Under the pieces are notes generated by a model. The model saw only the letters and a program-made list of their open reading frames with translations. It ran no database searches and was not told the origin of the DNA. The translations under genes and the position numbers were made by a program. Source: Flabesymbios commensalis (lineage: Eukaryota > Annelida > Polychaeta > Terebellida > Flabelligeridae). Taken from it: 64,000 nucleotides of DNA. Shown here piece after piece: positions 55,293-64,000 of this stretch; position 1 is the first letter of the stretch; each line of letters begins with the position of its first letter. The stretch is taken from assembly GCA_964017125.1 (NCBI GenBank), contig OZ024916.1, positions 1,402,107 through 1,466,106 on the forward strand. The letters are read 5' to 3'.

Positions 55293-55328
55293 CTTGTTAT
55301 GTCAGCTCATTTGAGCTGACATAACAAG
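55293..55328. repeat. Perfect 17-bp-arm palindrome
   Basis: CTTGTTATGTCAGCTCA, TT, then the exact inverse; directly before the MITE at 55348. Confidence 0.85.
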
Positions 55329-55347
55329 AACAGGGTATGTACATCTT

Positions 55348-55656
55348 GGGACGCACCATTAGATATCGGTGTCTAGAAAAAATGTGAAAGAAAGTTTGTC
55401 GCCACGAAAGTCAGAAGGTTGTTGAAAATGTGGACAGAAAAAGTTTGTTGACGGAAATCATGAAAAATATGCGGACCAGAATAAACCGGCAAATGGTAGC
55501 GTACAATACGAAAGGCATACGAAAAAATCTGATATTTTCGCTCTTTAACGGAACATTCAAACAAGTTTGTGCATCGCAAAAAAAAGTTTTCTTGTGGATA
55601 TAAATACAATGCAATCAGCAAAAAGTCCCCCCCTCAGATATCTAATGGTGAGTCCC
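55348..55656. mobile_element. MITE, GGGRCGCACCATTWGATAT termini, copy 2
   Basis: Ends GGGACGCACCATTAGATATC and GATATCTAATGGTGAGTCCC; 309 bp; partner of 22950-23253. Confidence 0.78.
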
Positions 55657-55753
55657 TTATCAATCACAAAATTCAAGGAATTTTCAAAAACTATCAAGGA
55701 CCACAATAACTTTTTCTAGGACTAAGTCAAACAGCATCAGCACCATTACCCCT

Positions 55754-55991
55754 TTAACCGCCGGTGCCGTCCATATTCGTTTTTTACATTTTTTATTAGC
55801 ACATTACATATCAGCTTTTAAATACATTAAAGATAAAAAGTGACAATAATCACCAAAATTTGACATTTGTTGGCCTCCAATTTGTCAAATCTGGATAATT
55901 TTCACTCACTTGAAGTTGTGGATTGCGTCAGCGAGACACAACTTCAAGTGGGTAAAATTCTAATTGAATAATTTGGCGGCTAAAGGGTTAA
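55754..55991. mobile_element. Complete TTAA-flanked hairpin MITE
   Basis: TTAACCGCCGGTGCCGTCC at the left, ATTTGGCGGCTAAAGGGTTAA at the right; hairpin 55901-55954 with apex GCGTCAGC (inverse orientation of GCTNNCGC). Confidence 0.75.
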
Positions 55992-56600
55992 TATGAGTAG
56001 GTAAGGATTTTATAGTACCACAACTTTGCACTATAAAATCATCATAGTGGTTTTTGACAGGACAGTTCTGTCAATAAACAAAAATTTTTGAATATTTGAC
56101 AGAATATCATTTGACCAACCACGTATCTTCTTACAGTGTGAGATAATTGCAATTAAAATAATTGTAATAATAATTTGTAATAATACATAGATAATATTAT
56201 ATATTTTAAGCTTGAATAGTTTCTGTAGCATTCAAGCCCCTTCAAAGTTTTAATGTAGCTGTACGAGCTCTGAAAGAAATATGATTGTCGCGGATGCCAT
56301 TGTTTATTCATTGGATTAAAAATTTATTAAAATTATTTAATGCATACATCATACAATATCTTAGATTCATTTTTCACGAAGCATTGCTTTTTATTCTAAT
56401 GAACTGTTTAATACAATTTATTGAAACGTTTTATATTTATTTTTATAACTTTTTTGATTTATTTTCCACAAACCATTTTTCTTCATTCAGTTGATTGTCC
56501 TGTCATCAGCATGTTAAAAAATAATAAGTCAGGTAATTATTATTTTAATTGTCTCGCAAGTGATGGTCCAATAACAGTTCGTTAATTGTTAATATTGACC
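55992..56600. other. Intergenic AT-rich sequence
   Basis: Short AT-rich frames without family features; nothing recognised. Confidence 0.35.
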
Positions 56601-56864
56601 CCAACAGCGCGGGGATCGACTTTAGACGTCAGAATCTGACGACTTTAAACTCAGAATCTGACGTTTGTAGGCAATCTGACGTCTAAAGTCGATCTCTGCA
56701 CTGTAAGAATTAGGGCCTAAACAATTTCTAATGGTCATAGACCCATAACATATATAGATATTCAAATGAAGCGGAAAAAGCTAACTAAGTCATTTATGAT
56801 GCTTTCAAATTGAAAACCCCTTTGGTTTCCATAGCTTATACACAAACTTATTTTAGAGCTTTAA
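56600..56864. mobile_element. GCGCGGGGATCGAC-family MITE
   Basis: AACAGCGCGGGGATCGACTT, stacked AGAATCTGACG words, AAAAGCTAACTAAGTCATTT, ending at the TTAA at 56861 that also starts the next element. Confidence 0.65.
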
Positions 56865-57649
56865 CCCTTTCAAGCCTGAGTTTACCATTGGCATGGATTG
56901 TGGATGAAGATGTTTTGATGTGGTTTAAAAAATGAAGAAAATTGTCATGTACTGGTAAGCCAGTTTTATGGAAATTTTCGTTCTAAAACCCTTGGTTGTA
57001 GGAAAAAAAAGTTTGTTTTCAGAGATGTAAAATGATTAGGGGAGCGGCCAGGACCCTAATTTTTCGAGTTTAATTAGCCCTCACGGCATCAGGCTGAAAT
57101 ATGTCTCAAATGAAAGAGGAGACACCACTAGTAAGTTTTTGCCCTGTTGGCATTTCTACATCCCGGGGGTTACCATGGCAACGGGGGTCTAAACAAACCC
57201 TTTCAAAACCTTCCTAATCCTAATAACTGACCAGTTTATCCCATGTAATTTACTTGTTGTCAAAGAAATTCATAACATTTATAACATATCTCCACAATAA
57301 TTGATTTTCATCGTATAAAATAACAAAATTGTATGCATTCTTCACAACAAAAACATAATTTGTATAATTCTGAATGTTTTTCACATTTAAAGTGTTGCCA
57401 TGGCAACTGCGTTATTACCAATTATTGTGCTATAACAAATGATAATGTTTTCTATGTTACTTTTCATCTACTCAAGATAAAAACACAAACAATGTGTCAA
57501 ATTGGAGGTAAATTATTTTTCTTTAACATGGGAGTTTTAAGATATCAAAATATATAATTACTATATGCCTTATTTGCATAAATGCATACGCTATAATGTC
57601 AAAAATGACAAGTTGTCACGACCTTTTTAATTCGTGATATATATTACAC

Positions 57650-58020
57650 TTAAACAAACCCTTTCAAAACTCTCCTAAACCTAATTACTGACCAGTTTCT
57701 CCCATGTGATTTATTTGTAGTCACAGCAATTGATTTTGTTGTAATTATATAACATAATTTTATGTATTTTTCACAACAAAGACATAATCTGATTAATTCT
57801 GAGCGTTTTTTACATTAAAAGTGTTACCATAGCAACCACATTCTTATCAATTATCGTGTTATACTAAAGGGTGATGTTTTCTATGTTACTTTACACCTAC
57901 TAAACATAAAAACACAAACAATGTGTCAAATTAAAGGTTATTTAATTTCCTGTAATATGGCATTTTTAACATGCTATTATATAATTATCATATGCCTTAT
58001 TTGCATAAATGCATAAATTA
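57650..58020 (+). repeat. Direct repeat of the left arm of the foldback-like element
   Basis: AAACAAACCCTTTCAAAACT, ACTGACCAGTTTCTCCCATG, ACACAAACAATGTGTCAAAT and CATATGCCTTATTTGCATAA parallel 57190-57590, about 80% alike. Confidence 0.75.
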
Positions 58021-60030
58021 TAGCTTCAAAAGGAACAAGTTATCACATTCTTCCTAATTCCTGATATATATTACACGTGGTCATTATTTGTGGCTCCTAT
58101 TTGCAAACTACTCGGCATACAAATACAAACAAGGTACTATAGGAAATTCACTGTGGCATATATGTATTATATTTAAACATGCAAATGAGCTCATTAGCAT
58201 ATACCTAATTTGCATGCATGTCTAATATTTCATAATGAATAAACACATATTAATCAGTATATTTAATGTCACTAATTATTTTTTAACACTTATTATTACA
58301 TTATATTTTGAAGTGTTTACAGATAATTGACAGTTGAAAATTAAAGTTGAAACTTAACACAGTATTGTCGCACAAACGATAATAATAGATGTACTTTACA
58401 GTCATTTTAAACGATTGATCAAGTTTAAATTTACATAATAATTTTAATTCGGAAAAATCAGTTATTTTGACTAAAATCTTCCATTATGCAATAAGGTTTT
58501 CGGGTGTAGTACATCCCATGCATTGATAAAATGATTATTTAGGCTCCATAGACGATTTTTTGCTCTTTCCAATAAAAAAAAACAGCTATAACCTACCCAC
58601 TAAGGTAAGAGGACTGCCAAAATACATTGTACACCATTATCCACACGTAGATGTCGCTCAGGTAAGCAGATAAATCAATGACTATGAATGACTATAGGCC
58701 TACACTGCATAATAAAGTATTTAAATTCCACTTATATCTGAAACATTTTGATATTTGGTTGATATGGATATTATAGCACACAGTTTTAAGTATGCGCTTC
58801 ACGATAGGCATGGTTTAAAAGTAATTTGAGTCAAACTCAAGGTCATCTCAAAAGTGAAAACATCTGATATTTAGATTAAAACATCATAATTTACAATATG
58901 CCATTATAGTATATGTTTATCTCCAATTAATAATTTTATCGCTACTTTGTTTGTTTTTTCGAATGCAACTCACTCCAGGACATAAAACAATACTGATTTT
59001 GACTATCACAGTCGGTTACTTGTCAAGACAACAAAAAATACTTTTGTGCCTAACTTATGCTAATGGTGTTGTCGTAGACGCGGTATACAGTCGCCGAGTA
59101 ACCTTTGCATAATTTTTTATTTGTTTTTTTTTACATATTTTGTTGATATTAATCGTTATTTTTTTATATCATATGCTGATATTGATGCTATATGACATAG
59201 GGTAAAGTATACACATGGTTTGAATGTCATCTGAGTTTAATGTCAAGGTCATAATTATGACATCACGAAATTGGAAAAATAACATAATTATATCCTCATA
59301 GTCATGATAGTGGAATGTATGAAACATAGAAATGAACCGAAGGCGGTGACATCTTCAAGAAACGTTGCTGTTAGCTAGGCCTAACATTACTGAACCAAAA
59401 CTCCACTCCCTGGCAAAAAATGATAAAGGAAGCAGGTGTCAACTTATCCCCGGGTGAAGCCTCCTACTGAATATATCATGAAATATATGTGCGATACAGA
59501 AATATTTGGATTTTGTTGGGACGTTTGTAAAAATTGGCTCAACTGACCCCGCTTCCCCCACTCAACTCCAGGCAATATGTCACTGGTTATGTATTTCTAA
59601 CAGGGAATTAGAAAATCTATGATTTTTAAAATAATTATCAAACGTTTATCAATGGAATTTAGTGAAAATGAGAAAATTTAGGATGACCGCCATTTTGTAA
59701 AAAAAAAGCATTTCCCCATTCTTTTTTTGTAATAAAAGTCTCAACTATATGATTCAAACACCAAATCATATGCCTTGTGACAACAAAAACAATAAAAATC
59801 TCGATGAAAATATCGTATCTATATCAATGAGAAAAATAAAACCCTGTGTCTACACTTGATTAAAATACAATTTTACATTTGAATGAAAGTAATTATGTAT
59901 GTTACTATTAGATTTGATAGCGTTTATGCAGCAGCACTTTATCAGAATATCACTTTATCAATATTGTAACCTCGGCCATATATTCCACTAGCTAAATATT
60001 TTAAAAATTATCAAGCTCAAAATTTAAAGT
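58021..60030. other. Interior of the foldback-like element, unrecognised
   Basis: AT-rich, no transposase or other family feature seen on either strand. Confidence 0.4.
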
Positions 60031-60039
60031 GATTTCACT

Positions 60040-61320
60040 CACTGAAAAATACATCTTGTCCGTTGGCATATTGATCTTAGCCATTCGAAACGTCATCTCG
60101 GCTACAAAAAATAATTATCTGAGCAAATGAGAAAGTGATCTCAACCAGTGACAATAAATTGATCTCGCTCGGTGAAAAAGTGACCTTGGCCAGGCCAGTG
60201 AGAAGGTGATATCGTCAATTAAAAATGATCTTAGCGAGCGAAAAATATATCTCAGCCGAAATGAAAGAGATAGTGACTACTAGAAAAGTAATCTAAGCCA
60301 TTGTGAAAAATCATCTAAATCAGTTAAAAAGTGATCTCAGCCAGTAAACAAATGGTCTAGGCCAGTGAAAAAGTGATCTCAACGGATGAAGATAAAAGAT
60401 TTCGACCAACGAACAAGTGATCTCAGCCAGTGCAAAAGTAATCTCAGGCACTGGAAAAATGATCTCAACCCATGAATATGTGATCTCAATCAGCGAAAAG
60501 TGATATTGGACAGTGAATGAATTATCTAAGCCAATGAAAAGTGATCTGAACCAGTACAAACGTTTTCACAGCCAGTGAAGAGTGATGTTAGCCAGTGAAA
60601 GGTATTGCCAATGACTTCCAAAAAACATGATCGTTAGAGCCATTGAATAGGTAATCATGTTTAATTGAGCTGTCAGTCACTATAAAAGTGATATCGGCCA
60701 TTGAAAAGGCGATATTATTAAGCAATCTAAGTAAATTCAGACGGTTGCAAACAGACTTCGGCCCAAAAGAAAATGATTCCAGTTAATCAGTTAATGGAAA
60801 TGTGGTCTTGGTCAGTGAAAAAGTGATTTCAGTCAGTGAAGAATGGATCTCGGCCAGTGATAAAGCGATCTAGGCCAGTGAAAAAAAGTGATCTTATACA
60901 ATCAAAAGTGATTTCAGCCAAAAAAAGTGATCTGAAACACTCAAAATATGATCTCAGTCAGTGGGAGGGTCATATCGGCCCATGAAAAAGTGATCTCAGC
61001 CATCGAAAATGTGATCTCGACCAGTAAAAAGTGATCACAGCCAGTGAAGAAGTGATCTCAGTCGGCGAAAAATGATTGCAGCCAATGAACAAGTGATATC
61101 AGCCAGTGAAAAAGTAATCTCAGTCACTGAAAAAATAACCTCGACCAGCGAATATGTGTTCTCAACCAACAAAATGTGATTTTGGCTAGAGAAAAGGTGA
61201 GCTTAGCCAGTTAAAAAGCGTTTTACGCTAGTGAAAATATGATCTCAGACAATGAAAAGTGAAGTAAGTAACCGAAGAAGTGATCTCAGCCAGTAAAAAA
61301 TGATTTCAGCCAGTAAACAT
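60040..61320 (+). repeat. Degenerate tandem array, about 20-bp unit GTGATCTCAGCCAGTGAAAA
   Basis: Roughly 60 diverged units, e.g. AAGTGATCTCAGCCAGTGAA. The reverse complement of the unit forms the array at 21060-21355. Confidence 0.85.
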
Positions 61321-61892
61321 AAGTCATATAGTAATTATATATTTTGATATCTTAAAACTACCATGTTGAAAAAAAAAAAATACCTTCAATTTGACACATT
61401 GTTTGTGTTTTTATGTCGAGTAAATGAAAAGTAACATAGAAAACATTATCATTTGTTATTGCACAATAATTGGTAATAACACAGTTGCCATGGCAACACC
61501 TTAAATGTGAAAAACATTCAGAATTATACAAATTATGTTTCTGCTGTGAAAAATGCATACAATTTTGTTATTTTATACGATGAAAATCTATTATTGTGGA
61601 GATATGTTATAACCTGACAACAGGTAAATTACATGGGAGAAACTGGTCAGTTATTAGGATTAGGAAGGTTTTGAAAGGGTTTGTTTACACCCCCGTTGCC
61701 ATGGTAACCCCCGGGATGTAGCAATGCCAACAGGGCAAAAACTTACCAGTTGGGTCTCCTCTTTCATTTGAGACATATTTCAGCCTGATGCCAGGAGGGC
61801 TAATTAAACTCGAAAAATACGCATCCTTTAGCTAGTTGGCCGCTCCCCTAGATGCTTTAATGCATTGTGAGGGCTTAAAGAGTTAAAGGGGC

Positions 61893-62222
61893 GGGGGCCC
61901 TAGGGTAGTGGTTAGCACCGCTGCCTTTCACGCCAGAGTCCGGGGTTCGGTTCCCGGTCTCGGCGGTTTGAAAGAAACAAAAATGTTTCTTCCCCATCCA
62001 CGTGTGAAAGTTAGTATTGTGGGGAGCCTCCGTGACCGAGAGGTAGCGTGCTCGGCCTCAGACCGCCAGGGCTCGAATATCGAATCCTGTGTCTGGAGGA
62101 CAGTGTCATCTCAATCATCTCACCACCCTCAGGAGGTTCTCCTGGCCCAGTTTAGCCTATATGTGCACAAAGGTGGCCTAAAGCCCGATTCATTTCATTT
62201 TAAAGAGTTAAAAGGCTTATGA
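61893..62222 (+). mobile_element. tRNA-derived SINE, most complete copy, two tRNA-like modules
   Basis: Module 1: TAGGGTAGTGGTTAGCACC (A box, 61901) and GGTTCGGTTCCC (B box, about 61944). Module 2: GTGACCGAGAGGTAGCGTGC (near 62030) and GGGCTCGAATATCGAATCC (near 62069). Then a shared body TGTGTCTGGAGGACAGTGTC to CCGATTCATTTCATTTT. Reading frames over it are not genes. Confidence 0.75.
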
Positions 62223-62279
62223 CGACACAGATTATTCTTCTATTGATACAAATTATTCCCAGCCACATTTAATATAAGC

Positions 62280-62395
62280 AACCCAGCAGACACAAGACGT
62301 TGAATCCATGTTGGCTTAACGCTGGTCCACCGTCTACGACGTTGGTTCAACGCTAAACCAACATTGATTCAACGTTCTTGTATCACGAATAGTTT
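62280..62395. repeat. CCCAGCAAACAC-type MITE
   Basis: CCCAGCAGACACAAGACGTT, core CACCGTCTACGACGTTGG, facing AACATTGATTCAACGTTCTTG. Confidence 0.65.
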
Positions 62396-62427
62396 GACTG
62401 GATGTTAATGTCAATATTAATTTGACA

Positions 62428-63351
62428 TAGGGTAAGACGGGGTAATATGAGCATAGTGGGTGATATGAGCACTGGCTGTAATTTTCTCAATAACAACGGG
62501 AATTGAGTACAATTTGGTTTGTAATATAGTCATGACACGTACATAAACTCGTTAAATTTTTAGAAAGATTTTTGAAAAAGTAGTCCAATTATGACAAAAT
62601 GAAGTTTTTGGGCTGTTTAACTAAAAAAATACAATTACATTTGATTTGTTCGTACGTCCACTAATCACACGATATCATGAAAGTAATGTGGGTGAGTGCT
62701 AACCATAGTGGCTCTTGGCGAGAGAAGGGACGATAATAAAGTGATTTAGCATTTTCTGGATCCCAGTTACCACCCCCCCCCCTTCTACTGGGGTAATATG
62801 AACATCCTGTTTCAATCTATCATGAGCATGGTGCACATAATACCCCCATTGCAAGATATTTATACAAAAAAATAGTATGCTCATAATACCCTAAGCGTAT
62901 TATACAGTGAAATGAGAGGAAACCATTTCAACCACTTATAATTAATGAAAAAAATTTATCTCTGCTTCAATGGCGTTTGGGTCAAATCAAGGTACACGAG
63001 TGCCACTTCTATTTGGTAAACTACTCATAAAATAAACATTTTAGCGAATGTCCTTTTTTATGACAAAATGCTCATATTACCCCATTGGAAAATGGTAATT
63101 AATTACGCATGCTCATATTCCCCCACAACACATGCTCATATTTGCCACACGCATGGGTAATATGAGCATGTTTTCAAAATTCTGTTTTTTTTTAAATTAT
63201 TTAATTATATTTAAATAAAGTTAATAAATATTATGAATTACTAATAATTGTAATAATTACATAATTGTGCAAACATTCGATCAAATCAAATTTGAATTTT
63301 TCTACATCATTTATTTGCCCAAAATAGGCAATTATACCCCTCTTTACCCTA
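62428..63351 (+). mobile_element. GGGGTAATATGAGC element, copy 2
   Basis: Ends TAGGGTAAGACGGGGTA and TACCCCTCTTTACCCTA. GGGTAATATGAGC-type words recur in both orientations (62441, 62456, 62790, 62877, 63068, 63111, 63131, 63151). 924 bp, no transposase recognised. Partner at 34478-35590. Confidence 0.72.
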
Positions 63352-64000
63352 CTTATATGCCAAAAATTATTTTATATGAATTATATGTGTATCACAGTCA
63401 GAAACGTTATACATTTGTGGTAGGCCTATATAGCATTGCAGTATAAAACGTTACAGTATAAAGCATACGCTTCTGCAAAAAAAAATTGTGCTTTTGTGTG
63501 ATTACAAAATGTATTCAATAATGTCACATAAGCAACACTGCACTATCTGTCTCAGGCTGATGGTGAACGCATACAGAACAGAACCAATAGTCCATTAACC
63601 ATTATGGGTCACCATTCAATTACTAGGGAAGGGAGAGTTTTTAATTGGATAAATTATTGATTTCACTTCCTATCTACAGAACTATATTTTTTCACACTCT
63701 GCCGCAAGCAAAATGTTGATGTTATTTTCTCAGATTTTTTTCTTCCTACAAAGTTGTATCCTAAACTTAGGCCTAATATTGATCTAGAGATTGAGGAGCC
63801 GAGTTAAGCGAGGCTTCACAAATGTAGGGTCATTTGATGATATACCGAGCCAAGCAAGGCTCATATTAAATATTTATTTACAACATGTCCTTATTTTTTT
63901 CACGAAAATTTATTCTGATAAAATTTACTTCAAAAGTTCCACAGTCCCCCCCCCCCCTTGGTTATTGAAGGGTGGCCCCCTTACAACGCAGAAATATTTC
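63352..64000. other. Intergenic, nothing recognised
   Basis: A poly-C run is at 63946-63957. GAGCCGAGTTAAGCGAGGCT / GAGCCAAGCAAGGCTC near 63797 and 63846 is a short repeated word. No gene. Confidence 0.35.

Larger units (their letters stand above)
57037..61850. mobile_element. Foldback-like element with about 530-bp inverted repeats
   Basis: Ends TAGGGGAGCGGCCA and TGGCCGCTCCCCTA, flanked by GAT on both sides (3-bp target duplication judged against uninterrupted MITE copies). The inverted arms are 57037-57567 and 61325-61850. The inner part of the left arm is repeated directly at about 57650-58020. The interior ends in a degenerate tandem array (60040-61320). No coding region recognised. Confidence 0.8.
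56861..61886. mobile_element. AAGCCTGA-family TTAA MITE split by a 4.8 kb insertion
   Basis: The left part TTAACCCTTTCAAGCCTGAG runs to 57036 (ATGTAAAATGAT). The right part runs from 61851 (GATGCTTTAATGCATTGTGA) to TTAA at 61883-61886. Together these are the two halves of a normal copy, as seen at 15500-15765. Confidence 0.8.

Noticed and set aside
61908-62222. Open frame of 104 residues and its minus-strand relative at 32112-32642 as conserved protein genes
   Set aside because: Their similarity comes from a SINE present in three copies; tRNA promoter boxes explain the sequence better.

Overview
The window reads as nuclear DNA from a marine invertebrate, most likely a deuterostome such as an echinoderm or hemichordate. 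It is AT-rich, has two widely spaced intron-bearing genes, is dense in short palindromic transposons, has L1/Tx1-like and CR1/jockey-like LINE pieces, and uses the word tAGGCCTa very often. This assignment rests on general character only; no marker gene fixes the species. I saw no bacterial-type operons, no rRNA or intact tRNA gene, and no retroviral, LTR or capsid-coding element.

Two host genes can be assembled from exons, both on the + strand. Gene 1 (about 700-18731) is an extended short-chain dehydrogenase/reductase of the dihydroflavonol-reductase/Gre2-like type. Seven exons join in phase, but the segment expected to carry the catalytic Tyr-x-x-x-Lys is not visible; a LINE with a duplicated 3' half sits where it should be. 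Gene 2 (42107-53644) is a 12-TM major-facilitator transporter of the monocarboxylate (SLC16) type. Its five exons join exactly into 547 codons, every intron is phase 1, and the central loop carries Cys/His/Asp-rich repeats.

Region by region: 1-21 kb holds gene 1 with its introns full of hairpin MITEs and a LINE. 21-36 kb is a repeat landscape of TTAA-flanked elements, CCCAGCAAACAC palindromes, a large DNA element present in inverted orientation at 5 and 28 kb, a SINE, and a cluster of ten copies of one 12-base word. 36-41 kb is mostly unrecognised sequence ending in a compound microsatellite. 42-54 kb is gene 2; two of its introns contain tandem arrays that look like copies of their own 3' splice sites. 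54-64 kb is intergenic and dominated by a 4.8 kb foldback-like element with about 530-bp inverted repeats, nested inside a small TTAA element, followed by a SINE and another inverted-repeat element.

The most unusual signals are the acceptor-derived arrays in gene 2, the 12-base word cluster at 23.9-27.6 kb, the shared GC-TNNC-GC apex of otherwise different hairpin MITEs, the three CTCF-like sites in gene 1, and the metal-ligand-rich loop of the transporter. The two host genes show no evident functional link.
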